Source: Bacteroidales bacterium UBA1797 (lineage in GTDB: Bacteria > Bacteroidota > Bacteroidia > Bacteroidales > VadinHA17). From it: a stretch of DNA of 55,478 nucleotides. The position numbers were made by a program, and so were the translations under genes. This document shows, in pieces, positions 9,608 to 17,069 of this stretch. The notes under the pieces were generated by a model. It was not told the DNA's origin and did not search any database. It saw only the letters and a list, made by a program, of their open reading frames with translations. The stretch's first letter is position 1. Each line of letters opens with the position of its first letter. The stretch is taken from assembly GCA_002319885.1 (NCBI GenBank), contig DCFT01000087.1, positions 1 to 55,478 of the forward strand. Reading direction: 5' to 3'.

Positions 9608-10060
9608 ATGGAAAACACTTACTTACATAACGATATGAAAATCAGAGACTATCGCGAAACCGACTACAACGAAATTATGAATTTCTGGAACTTAACCGAT
9701 ATGGGTAATCCGGAACGAGGTGATAACAGTGAGACAATAAATAAAACTCTGGAATTAGGTGGAAAACTGCTGGTAATGGAATCAAAATCTTCAGGACAAA
9801 TTTGTGGTACTTCGTGGATGACATACGACGGGAGAAGAATACTTCTTCACCATTTTGGCATACTGCCTGAATGCCAGGGTAAAGGGCTTTCAAAAATACT
9901 TTTAAAAGAATCTCTCCTATTTGCAAAAAAAACAGGCGCACAGATAAAGCTTGAGGTTCATTCCACGAATATAAAAGCAATAAGTCTTTATAAGAAATTC
10001 GGTTTTAAACATCTTGGCGAATATAATGTCTACATAATAAGGGAGGTATCGAATTTATAA
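9608..10060 (+). CDS. GNAT-family N-acetyltransferase
   Basis: A 150-residue acetyltransferase of the GCN5-related family. The acetyl-CoA binding motif A is FGILPECQGKGLSKILLKE (the Q/R-x-x-G-x-G/A type loop is QGKGLS). The late segment LEVHSTNIKAISLYKKFGFK is the typical motif B, with the conserved AISLYKKFGF. An alternative start at 9635 (MKIRDYRETDY) would give a compact GNAT N-terminus, and I slightly prefer it on domain grounds, although the ATG at 9608 is also usable. The substrate is unknown; these enzymes acetylate small amines, antibiotics or protein N-termini. It stands alone, with 183 bases upstream in which I see no gene. Confidence 0.85.
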   Translation: MENTYLHNDMKIRDYRETDYNEIMNFWNLTDMGNPERGDNSETINKTLELGGKLLVMESKSSGQICGTSWMTYDGRRILLHHFGILPECQGKGLSKILLKESLLFAKKTGAQIKLEVHSTNIKAISLYKKFGFKHLGEYNVYIIREVSNL

Positions 10061-10094
10061 ATATGTTTTTCAAATTGTCTATTTTATATTTAAC

Positions 10095-10124
10095 TTTGGG
10101 TCGTAGTGTAGCTTTATAAGTTTA
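10095..10124 (+). promoter_or_regulatory. Candidate promoter for the small HTH gene
   Basis: TTTG at 10095-10098 and TAAGTTTA at 10117-10124 are separated by 18 bases. This resembles the Bacteroidota -33 TTTG / -7 TAnnTTTG pair with one mismatch in the -7 box, 23 bases before the start codon at 10148. Confidence 0.35.
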
Positions 10125-10147
10125 TTGACAAACTAATATATAATATC

Positions 10148-10393
10148 ATGGCTAAAACAATCACCTTTAATGAGCTCCGGAAGATAAAAGACCAGTTGCC
10201 CTCCGGTAGTATGAGACAGATTGCAGAAAAACTGGATTTGAATGAAGAGACAGTGAGAAACTACTTCGGAGGGAGAAATTTTGATAAGGGCCAAAGTGTT
10301 GGAATTCATTTTGAACAGGGACCGGATGGAGGTATTGTTACTATTGACGATACGACTATTCTTGATCTTGCACAGAAAATGATCAATTACTAA
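10148..10393 (+). CDS. Small helix-turn-helix DNA-binding protein
   Basis: An 81-residue protein with a clear helix-turn-helix: LPSGSMRQIAEKLDLNEETV (residues 18-37) followed by RNYFGGRNFDKG. The second half (VGIHFEQGPDGGIVTIDDTT) looks like a short beta wing. The sequence resembles a small Bacteroidota-specific family usually annotated only as DNA-binding protein, and no function is known to me. It has its own terminator 23 bases downstream and a candidate promoter upstream, so it seems to be a one-gene transcript. The conserved look and monocistronic layout suggest a nucleoid-associated or global regulatory role, but this is inference. Confidence 0.8.
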   Translation: MAKTITFNELRKIKDQLPSGSMRQIAEKLDLNEETVRNYFGGRNFDKGQSVGIHFEQGPDGGIVTIDDTTILDLAQKMINY

Positions 10394-10415
10394 CTCATTA
10401 TCTGACAGCCTGTTC

Positions 10416-10449
10416 AAAAGCAAAAGGCTCTGTCTTTTGCTTTTTTTTT
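10416..10449 (+). terminator. Rho-independent terminator after the HTH gene
   Basis: A perfect 11-bp stem, AAAAGCAAAAG at 10416-10426 pairing with CTTTTGCTTTT at 10434-10444, has a 7-base loop and runs into a T-tract ending at 10449. It is only 6 bases before the next ATG at 10455, so the HD-domain gene must be read from another promoter or by read-through. Confidence 0.85.
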
Positions 10450-10454
10450 AAATT

Positions 10455-11282
10455 ATGGACATTACTGGCACAATAGAATCTGCAGAAATACAGTATAAAC
10501 AGATCCTGGAGGATTTTTTCATTTCCCGCTATAATGAAAAATCTCTTCCTTCGCATGGTATTAAACATCATAGAAGAGTTTGGAACTATTCAAAAGAGTT
10601 ACTTAAACTTCTTCCATTAAACGATTCCTTTCAGATCTCAGAACTCACTTCCAACCTTATAATTGCAAGCTATCTGCATGATATAGGAATGTCTGTTGAT
10701 TCGGGCACAAAACATGGAATTTATGGAAGAAAACTGTGTATTGAGTTTTTATCCAAAAATAACCTTCCTGAAAACAACTTCAGGAATGCTCTGTATGCCA
10801 TTGAATACCATGATGATAAAAATTACAATAACGATATTTTCAGGAATGATCTGCTAAGAATTCTATCAGTTTCAGACGATCTTGATGCATTTGGATATAT
10901 TGGAATATTCAGATACTCAGAAATTTATCTGACAAGGTCAGTTAGTCCTGAAAAGTTAGGTTCCCTTATTCTTGATAATGTTGAAAAAAGGTTCGTCAAT
11001 TTTGAAAAAACTCTTGGTTCAGAAACTTCAATGGTTCAAAAACACATAAAGAGATATAAGATAATTCATAATTTTTTCAAAAAATATGATGAACAACTTC
11101 CCTCCTATCATTTTGGGACATTAAATCCTTACAGTTATTGCGGAGTAATTGAAATTATTCAATTAATTATGATTAATGGGCTGCAATTAGAGAACTTCCT
11201 GACAGAATCTGACAAATATTCAGATGATCCGATGATTCTTTCATACTTTGCAGAATTAAAGAAAGAATTATCAGACTATTAA
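10455..11282 (+). CDS. HD-domain protein (putative metal-dependent phosphohydrolase)
   Basis: A 275-residue cytosolic protein of the HD superfamily. The metal-binding pattern is visible: His in LPSHGIKHHRRVW (34-39), the HD pair in ASYLHDIGMS (H75-D76), KHG (H87), and YHDDKN (H119-D120). HD proteins hydrolyse phosphate esters of nucleotides or cyclic nucleotides; the substrate here is unknown. The length and the C-terminal all-helical tail are compatible with a stand-alone enzyme without a sensor domain. The start codon follows the upstream terminator by 6 bases, an unusual arrangement that makes the promoter position uncertain; an internal start is possible but I see no better one. Confidence 0.75.
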   Translation: MDITGTIESAEIQYKQILEDFFISRYNEKSLPSHGIKHHRRVWNYSKELLKLLPLNDSFQISELTSNLIIASYLHDIGMSVDSGTKHGIYGRKLCIEFLSKNNLPENNFRNALYAIEYHDDKNYNNDIFRNDLLRILSVSDDLDAFGYIGIFRYSEIYLTRSVSPEKLGSLILDNVEKRFVNFEKTLGSETSMVQKHIKRYKIIHNFFKKYDEQLPSYHFGTLNPYSYCGVIEIIQLIMINGLQLENFLTESDKYSDDPMILSYFAELKKELSDY

Positions 11283-11290
11283 AGTCCGAT

Positions 11291-11417
11291 AAACACAAAT
11301 GATTTTGCCCCCTTCCCCTAAAGGGGTTAACTTGCTAAATGTAAACAAATTAATTCCCTTCAGAGGGATGGTTGCAAAGCGGCCAGGGGGTGCGTCTGCT
11401 TTGCGTACTTTGTGGTT
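11291..11417. repeat. Interspersed repeat, copy X (inverted relative to 15333-15470)
   Basis: This spacer is homologous to the reverse complement of 15333-15470. Shared blocks in order are TTTGCCC, CTTCCCCTAAAGGGG, TTAA-TTGCT-AATGT, AATTAAT-CCCTTCAG, GGATGG, AAGCGGCCAGG and a final GTGGTTA. The GCGGCC and CCCCTAAAGGGG parts are themselves partly palindromic. It lies between the HD-domain gene and the decarboxylase gene and contains no open frame of note. Confidence 0.75.
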
Positions 11418-11455
11418 AAATAAAAGAGTAGTAAAACCAATAAACTAATATTATT

Positions 11456-12922
11456 ATGAGTCTGCCGAAATCAAAAATACCAACCCCCTTTAATCCTGAG
11501 AATTTCCGAAAAGAGGGACATATTCTTGTAGATACTTTGTCGGATTATCTTGAGAAAGCGTTAACCGGAAAAGAAATGCCTGTATTACCCTGGAATGATC
11601 CGGATCGCCTTACAGAATATTTTTCATTTGATTCTGCAGGTGGGGAAAAAGAGCCGTTGGATAGTTTTATTAAAAGGATAATTGATAATTCTATTCACAT
11701 TCATCATCCTCATTATATTGGTCACCAGGTCACATCTCCTCTTCCCGTTACCGCACTGGTTCAGTTTTGTACAACTCTTCTTAACAATGGAGCAGCTATA
11801 TATGAGATGGGACCGGTAAATATGGCTATGGAAAAAAATGTGATCAATGAGTTTGGATCACTAATAGGATATCAGACCGGATTCGACGGTATATTTACAC
11901 ATGGTGGAACAGCTGGAAATCTTACCGGGATGCTGGCAGCAAGACAGGTAAAAACAGATTATAATATATGGGAAGATGGTGTGAGGGAAAAGGACAAACC
12001 AGGTTATCTAATATCAGAACAGGCACATTACAGTGTAGGCAGGAATGTTAAAATTATGGGACTTGGCGATGATTCCATAATTAAAGTTCCTGTTGACAAA
12101 CATTTCAGGATGAGGACGGACTTACTGGAAGAAATAAAGCGCAATGCGGAAAAAAATGGAATAAGGATTATTTCAGTTGTTGCCAGTTCTTGTTCCACAG
12201 CAACAGGGTCATATGATAACCTGGAGGCTGTTGCCGATTTCAGTGAAAAACATGGATTATGGATGCATGTTGACGGGGCACATGGCATGGGAGTCCTTTT
12301 TTCAGAAAAATACCGCGACCGCGTTAATGGCATAGAAAGAGCGGATTCAGTGGTGATCGATTTCCATAAGATGCTGCTTGTCCCTGCTCTTAATACGCTT
12401 GTTATGTTCAGAAACGGCGAAAGATCATTTGAAACATTTGCACAAAAAGCATCATACCTTTTTCAAAAATCTCAGCAAAATGTCTGGTATAACAGCGCAT
12501 CACGAACTATTGAATGCACAAAGAGTGCATTGGGAATCATTGCCTATTCGGCTTTGAAATATTACGGGAACGACTATTACCGCCACTACATCGAAAGCAG
12601 GTATGATTTGGCAAGCAGTTTCGCTGTGATGGTAAGATCCGACAAACAACTCCAGCTTGCACTGGAACCTGAAAGTAATATAACATGTTTCCGGTTCACG
12701 GCTGAAGGGTATAATGATCAGGTTCTCAATCAGATTAACCATGAAATTAGGGACAGAATAATAAAAGAAGGTTCATTCTATATTGTACAGGCAGAACTGG
12801 AAGGAAAAACCTGGCTGAGGCTTACAATAATCAATCCGGTAACATCGGTTAACGATCTTAAAGAACTTCTGCTACGAATAAAAGAAATCGGGACACAGCT
12901 TGTCTTAAAAAGAGAACTTTAA
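11456..12922 (+). CDS. PLP-dependent group II decarboxylase
   Basis: A 488-residue pyridoxal-phosphate enzyme of the glutamate/aromatic amino acid decarboxylase family (group II). The cofactor residues are visible: H191 in SEQAHYSVGRN (stacks on PLP), D273 in MHVDGAHGMGV (binds the pyridine nitrogen) and the Schiff-base lysine K305 in VIDFHKMLLVP. The N-terminal block HIHHPHYIGHQVTSPLPVTA is typical of DOPA/diaminobutyrate-type decarboxylases. The usual HVDAA reads HVDGA here, a mild variant. The substrate cannot be told from sequence; candidates are aromatic amino acids, 2,4-diaminobutyrate or aspartate. It appears monocistronic, between copy X of an interspersed repeat and a 344-base spacer before the sulfate genes. 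Confidence 0.85.
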   Translation: MSLPKSKIPTPFNPENFRKEGHILVDTLSDYLEKALTGKEMPVLPWNDPDRLTEYFSFDSAGGEKEPLDSFIKRIIDNSIHIHHPHYIGHQVTSPLPVTALVQFCTTLLNNGAAIYEMGPVNMAMEKNVINEFGSLIGYQTGFDGIFTHGGTAGNLTGMLAARQVKTDYNIWEDGVREKDKPGYLISEQAHYSVGRNVKIMGLGDDSIIKVPVDKHFRMRTDLLEEIKRNAEKNGIRIISVVASSCSTATGSYDNLEAVADFSEKHGLWMHVDGAHGMGVLFSEKYRDRVNGIERADSVVIDFHKMLLVPALNTLVMFRNGERSFETFAQKASYLFQKSQQNVWYNSASRTIECTKSALGIIAYSALKYYGNDYYRHYIESRYDLASSFAVMVRSDKQLQLALEPESNITCFRFTAEGYNDQVLNQINHEIRDRIIKEGSFYIVQAELEGKTWLRLTIINPVTSVNDLKELLLRIKEIGTQLVLKREL

Positions 12923-13266
12923 TTTAAATTTTACTTTTTCAATCGTTCTGTTATAAGAATAACACTAAAAGAGGAATTATCCTCCTAAAAATTGCTGTCA
13001 TTTTTTTCGTCTGAACAGAGTTTGTATTCTATGATTGCTGATTGCCATTAATAATGGGCACTTCAAAAAAATCCGCAAAGCGCTGAAACCATATTGCTCT
13101 GGCTGGTATTCAGTTTTTTTAACTTATCTAAGCTTTGTAACTTACTGTAAATGGGACTATTTGCATATAGACATATATGTATAAATACTAATACGTTTAG
13201 CGCATTATTGCCACTCGCCGCTAAGGTTACCTGTCTTACATTTGAAGTAAACAGAAATGCAAATTT
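12923..13266. other. 344-base spacer upstream of the sulfate-assimilation genes
   Basis: No open frame of convincing length on either strand and no repeat-family copy. It is A+T rich, holds a TATA-rich patch around 13160-13195 and a candidate -7 box at 13238-13245. A long 5' leader for the sulfate operon could lie here, but I cannot recognise a known riboswitch. Confidence 0.5.
13238..13245 (+). promoter_or_regulatory. Candidate -7 box of the sulfate-assimilation operon
   Basis: TACATTTG matches TAnnTTTG exactly and lies 21 bases before the start codon at 13267. The nearest upstream TTG is about 26 bases away, longer than usual, so the -33 element is not supported. Confidence 0.3.
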
Positions 13267-13605
13267 ATGTTAGATGTACTTTTAAAACAACCTGAAGATA
13301 AATCGAATACTGACAGGGTCCTTAAAGTCAGTGACAGGGCTGATAAACCTATCAAAAGTCTGATGAAGTCAGTTTCCTGGCGAATTGTAGGCACAATCGA
13401 TACTATGATTATCAGCTATTTCATTACCGGAAGAGTAACACTTGCTATATCAATTGGCAGTGTTGAGGTAATTACAAAGACTTTTCTTTATTATTTCCAT
13501 GAAAGGCTATGGGCTCATATTCATAAGATTAAACTTAACCTGCAACTCAAACCTGATGAGAGAAAATATGAAGTTAAAAAAGCTCAGAGATCAACTGGCT
13601 GGTAA
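13267..13605 (+). CDS. DUF2061 membrane protein of the sulfate-assimilation operon
   Basis: A 112-residue protein with the DUF2061 domain at about 28-85 (KSLMKSVSWRIVGTIDTMII through EVITKTFLYYFHERLWAHI). It has two short hydrophobic segments, so it is probably an inner-membrane protein. The family has no proven activity but recurs next to cysH/cysD/cysN in Bacteroidota and other phyla. Here its 3' end overlaps the start of cysH by 38-50 bases in another frame, which points to translational coupling and a shared role. A part in sulfate uptake or in sulfite handling is a guess from context. Confidence 0.85.
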   Translation: MLDVLLKQPEDKSNTDRVLKVSDRADKPIKSLMKSVSWRIVGTIDTMIISYFITGRVTLAISIGSVEVITKTFLYYFHERLWAHIHKIKLNLQLKPDERKYEVKKAQRSTGW

Positions 13606-14263
13606 GACAATTGAAGATAGATTGACTCTGCTTGTTTCGCAATTTCCCGGCCAGTTAATATTTACTACAAGCCTTGGAATTGAAGATCAGGCAATTACTC
13701 ATATAATATTCCGTAACAATCTTGATATTAAAGTAATTACGCTCGATACGGGAAGGTTATTTCCCCAGACATATGATGTCCTGTCAAACACAATTATTAG
13801 ATACAATAAAATAATTGACGTTTATTTCCCTGAATATAAGGCCGTTGAAAGAATGGTAACAGAAAAAGGTCCATTCAGTTTTTATAAATCAATTGACAAC
13901 AGGAAAGAATGCTGCAGGATCAGGAAAGTTGATCCTCTAAACAGGGCACTCGCAGGAATGAAATGCTGGATATCGGGTATCAGAGCCGATCAGTCTCAGG
14001 ACCGTAATCAAATGGACTGGCTTGAATTTGATGAGAACAATAATCTTCTTAAATTCTATCCCCTGTTTACATGGTCATTCGATGAAGTAATGAAGTTCAT
14101 AAAAGAAAATAATGTTCCTTATAATTCACTGCACGACAAAGGATATGTGAGTATCGGATGCGAACCTTGTACAAAAGCCGTAAAACCAGGAGAGGATTTC
14201 AGAGCCGGCAGATGGTGGTGGGAGAACGACGGATCAAAGGAATGCGGTTTACATGTAAAATGA
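13568..14263 (+). CDS. cysH: Assimilatory APS reductase (CysH family, Fe-S type)
   Basis: A 231-residue reductase of adenylylated sulfate, giving sulfite and AMP. The C-terminal catalytic motif KECGLHVK is present. The two extra cysteine pairs, KECCRIRK and GCEPCTKAV, are those that bind a [4Fe-4S] cluster and mark the APS-specific branch rather than PAPS reductase. TTSLGIEDQAITH and LDTGRLFPQTYD form the nucleotide-binding part. I chose the ATG at 13568 (MKLKKLRDQLAGK) because a longer frame from 13499 or 13556 would only add sequence overlapping the DUF2061 gene; 13556 remains possible. No APS kinase is encoded nearby, consistent with direct use of APS made by CysD/CysN. Confidence 0.92.
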   Translation: MKLKKLRDQLAGKTIEDRLTLLVSQFPGQLIFTTSLGIEDQAITHIIFRNNLDIKVITLDTGRLFPQTYDVLSNTIIRYNKIIDVYFPEYKAVERMVTEKGPFSFYKSIDNRKECCRIRKVDPLNRALAGMKCWISGIRADQSQDRNQMDWLEFDENNNLLKFYPLFTWSFDEVMKFIKENNVPYNSLHDKGYVSIGCEPCTKAVKPGEDFRAGRWWWENDGSKECGLHVK

Positions 14264-14295
14264 AAAACAAATGCTAAACGAGAGAAGTTATAAAA

Positions 14296-14351
14296 GTTAC
14301 TTGTTACTGGTTGCAGGTTACTGGTTACTGGTTACTTGTTACTTGTTACTG
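14296..14351. repeat. GGTTACT/TTGTTACT short tandem repeat between cysH and cysD
   Basis: About 56 bases made of seven- to eight-base units (GTTACTT, GTTACTG, with one GTTGCAG variant) in tandem, in the 147-base spacer between cysH and cysD. It has no coding potential. Such heptamer runs can vary in copy number by slippage. Confidence 0.85.
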
Positions 14352-14410
14352 ACCAGACTGGCAACTATCAAATGGCAATAAGCTACTAGTAAAAATTAAA
14401 CAAAATTGAA

Positions 14411-15316
14411 ATGATTAACATTAACAACGAACATCTTAAAGATCTTGAAGCGGAAGCAATATTTGTAATGAGAGAAGTTGCTGCCCAGTTTGAAAACAAA
14501 GTTATATTGTTTTCAGGCGGAAAAGATTCAATAGTACTGGTACACCTTGCCAGAAAAGCATTCTGGCCTGCAAGAATACCATTTAGTCTTTTGCATATCG
14601 ATACCGGCCATAATTTTGAAGAAACTTTAAAATTTCGTGATAATCTCGCAAAAGAATTCAGTGCTGAACTTATTGTGCGTTGTGTACAGGATTCAATAGA
14701 TACTGGAAGAGTGGTCGAAGAAAGAGGATTTAATGCCAGTCGTAACAAAGCCCAGTCAATAACTCTTCTCGATGCCATGGAAGAACTTAAAATCGACGTA
14801 GCAATTGGTGGAGGGCGACGTGATGAGGAAAAAGCCCGCGCAAAAGAAAGATTTTTTTCGCATAGAAATGAATTCGGCCAGTGGGATCCTAAAAACCAGC
14901 GTCCCGAATTATGGAATATCTTTAATGGCCGGAAACACAATGGAGAACATTTCAGGGTATTCCCAATAAGCAACTGGACTGAACTTGATGTATGGCAATA
15001 TATTCTTAATGAGAACATTAAGCTCCCTGGTCTATACTATACCCATCGCCGTAAGGTCTTCAGCCGTAACGGAGTCTATCTTGCATGGGCCCCATTTATG
15101 CAATTGAAACCTAATGAGAAAGTTTTTGAGACTGATGTGCGTTGCAGAACAATCGGAGATATCACCTGTACCGGGGTCACGCTTTCGAAGGCAAAATCAC
15201 TCGAAGCAATAATATCCGAGATAGCAGCTACCAGAGTCACCGAAAGAGGCGGACGTTATGATGATAAACGATCCGAAGCTGCAATGGAGGACCGTAAAAA
15301 AGAAGGGTACTTCTAG
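14411..15316 (+). CDS. cysD: Sulfate adenylyltransferase subunit 2
   Basis: A 301-residue member of the PP-loop ATP pyrophosphatase family. With CysN it forms ATP sulfurylase, which makes APS from sulfate and ATP. The PP-loop is LFSGGKDSIVLVHL (33-46), followed by LLHIDTGHNFEET. GGGRRDEEKARAKERFFSHR is the conserved CysD block, and the C-terminus (GGRYDDKRSEAAMEDRKKEG) is also typical. The length equals that of E. coli CysD (302). It sits between cysH and cysN on the same strand with spacers of 147 and 166 bases that carry repeats, so co-transcription is likely but the repeats may lower read-through. Confidence 0.97.
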   Translation: MININNEHLKDLEAEAIFVMREVAAQFENKVILFSGGKDSIVLVHLARKAFWPARIPFSLLHIDTGHNFEETLKFRDNLAKEFSAELIVRCVQDSIDTGRVVEERGFNASRNKAQSITLLDAMEELKIDVAIGGGRRDEEKARAKERFFSHRNEFGQWDPKNQRPELWNIFNGRKHNGEHFRVFPISNWTELDVWQYILNENIKLPGLYYTHRRKVFSRNGVYLAWAPFMQLKPNEKVFETDVRCRTIGDITCTGVTLSKAKSLEAIISEIAATRVTERGGRYDDKRSEAAMEDRKKEGYF

Positions 15317-15332
15317 AAAATTAGATTATATA

Positions 15333-15470
15333 ACCACTAAGATCACTAAGGAGCCGCGCTTCCTGGCCGCTTAGCGGCCATCCACCTGAAGGGGGATTAA
15401 TTCTGACACATTAAGCAAATTAACCCCCCTTTAGGGGAAGGGCAAACTCATTTGAGTGCTTTGCGGTTTT
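15333..15470. repeat. Interspersed repeat, copy Y (inverted relative to 11291-11417)
   Basis: The spacer between cysD and cysN. Its reverse complement matches 11291-11417 block by block (CTTCCCCTAAAGGGG, TTGCTTAATGT, GAATTAAT, CCCTTCAG, GGATGG, AAGCGGCCAGG, then a terminal GTGGTTATA). It contains a local palindrome, TGGCCGCTTAGCGGCCA at 15364-15380. It is noncoding. Confidence 0.75.
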
Positions 15471-15482
15471 AAAAGATATAAT

Positions 15483-16751
15483 ATGAAAATAAACGGGAAA
15501 AGTGAAAACAAGAGTCTTCTCAGATTCACAACAGCAGGAAGTGTGGATGATGGAAAATCAACTTTAATTGGAAGGTTGCTTTTTGACAGCAAATCAATAT
15601 TTGAGGACCAGATGGAGCATATTGTCCAATCGGGTAAACGGCTTGGAAGGGAGGAACTCGATCTTTCTTTGCTGACTGACGGTTTGAGAGCTGAACGTGA
15701 GCAGGGTATAACAATTGATGTTGCTTACAGGTATTTTGCAACACCGGCCAGAAAATTTATTATCGCTGATACTCCAGGACATATTCAGTACACCCGGAAC
15801 ATGGTCACAGGTGCAAGCACCGCTGATCTTGCTGTTATCCTGATTGATGCACGAAAGGGAGTACTTGAGCAAACTATCAGGCACTCATTTATCGCATCAC
15901 TTCTTGATATTCGTCATATAATATTCTGTATCAATAAAATGGATATGGTGAACTGGTCGGAGCAGGTATTCAGTAATATAAAAGATGAGCTGGGATTACT
16001 TTCTGATAAACTTAATATCATCGATACTCATTATATTCCAATTAGCGCAAAATATGGTGATAATGTTGTTGATAAGTCGGAAAATATGAGATGGTATACA
16101 GGCAAGACATTTCTTAACCTGATAGAAACAATAGAGATAAGAAAAAATAAAAATCCTGATAATAAGCGCTTTCCTGTGCAAACAATTATACGTCCTCATA
16201 CTCAGGAGTTCCATGATTACAGAGGCTATGCCGGACGTGTTGCAGGCGGGGTTTTCAGGCCGGGAGATGAGGTAACGGTCCTACCCTCAATGCGAAAATC
16301 TAAAATAAAGAGTATTGATGTTTTAGGCAAAACCCTTTCAGAAACTATTACCGGCGATTCAGTATCTATATCCCTCAATGATGATATCGATATCAGTCGT
16401 GGCGACATGATGGTCTCAACTGATGACCTGCCTGTTATAAGTCAGGATATCAACCTCATGATTTGCTGGTTCAACGAAAATCCAATGAAAATTGGAGGCA
16501 GATATCTGGTGAAGCTGAACAGTAATGAAGCCGGGTGTATTATGAAAGCTGTTAATTACAGACTTAATATCAATACCCTCGAACATGATACTGAAAACAG
16601 ATCGGTTAATATGAACGATATAGCTAATATTTCAATAAAAACATCAAAGCCTGTTTTCTTTGACAGCTATAAAAAAAACAATATTACAGGAAGTATGATC
16701 TTTATCGATGAAGGAACTAATGAAACCGTTGCTGCCGGAATGATCATTTAA
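15483..16751 (+). CDS. cysN: Sulfate adenylyltransferase subunit 1 (GTPase)
   Basis: The 422-residue GTPase subunit of ATP sulfurylase, related to EF-Tu; GTP hydrolysis drives APS formation by CysD. GTPase motifs are intact: G1 GSVDDGKST (19-27), the RAEREQGITIDV switch, G3 DTPGH and G4 NKMD. Two beta-barrel domains follow. The frame is open to 15456, but I place the start at 15483 (MKINGKSENKSLLRFTTAGS) because that is the usual CysN N-terminus and the extra nine residues overlap a repeat. There is no C-terminal APS kinase domain (CysC), unlike the CysNC fusions, which agrees with the APS-type CysH. Confidence 0.97.
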   Translation: MKINGKSENKSLLRFTTAGSVDDGKSTLIGRLLFDSKSIFEDQMEHIVQSGKRLGREELDLSLLTDGLRAEREQGITIDVAYRYFATPARKFIIADTPGHIQYTRNMVTGASTADLAVILIDARKGVLEQTIRHSFIASLLDIRHIIFCINKMDMVNWSEQVFSNIKDELGLLSDKLNIIDTHYIPISAKYGDNVVDKSENMRWYTGKTFLNLIETIEIRKNKNPDNKRFPVQTIIRPHTQEFHDYRGYAGRVAGGVFRPGDEVTVLPSMRKSKIKSIDVLGKTLSETITGDSVSISLNDDIDISRGDMMVSTDDLPVISQDINLMICWFNENPMKIGGRYLVKLNSNEAGCIMKAVNYRLNINTLEHDTENRSVNMNDIANISIKTSKPVFFDSYKKNNITGSMIFIDEGTNETVAAGMII

Positions 16752-17069
16752 AATATCCTCTGTGATCCTATTGGGGTTTTGAAATTGTCAAAATTATATT
16801 TTTCATTTCACTGTGTTACCTGGTGTTGTACTTAATGATCCTTTTTGTCTCAATGATTTAAATTTTACCACAAAAAATCTCAAAAGTTCACTCTTAGGTA
16901 CACAAAGAACTTTTGTACCAGCTCCGGAATTACACAGATAACCTGGATTTCATAAAGTAGGTTAACCAATCCGATATTCCTAAACTTGTAAAACATAGTA
17001 TTTATCATTTCTTTATAATATAAAAAAGCATAGTTTCGACGGCACATGTTTAAGCAAACTTAAAAATAT
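16752..17069. other. 318-base spacer between cysN and the CCG-domain gene
   Basis: No convincing frame. It contains a degenerate copy of the ACCACAAA fold-back family at about 16866-16920, including an 11-bp imperfect hairpin (GGTACACAAAG / CTTTTGTACC), and at 16987-16995 the 9-mer TGTAAAACA that also forms the left arm of the inverted repeat before the HYC_CC_PP gene. Confidence 0.5.

Noticed and set aside
12923..13266. Riboswitch before the sulfate operon
   Set aside because: The spacer is long enough, but I could not match it to the core of any known SAM or other sulfur-related riboswitch, so only a leader of unknown nature is noted.
13499..13567. Longer cysH start at 13499
   Set aside because: The extra N-terminal residues lie inside the DUF2061 coding region and look unlike any CysH N-terminus.
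14386..15018. 210-codon minus-strand frame opposite cysD
   Set aside because: It covers the PP-loop region of cysD in the opposite strand and has no domain or plausible start signal.
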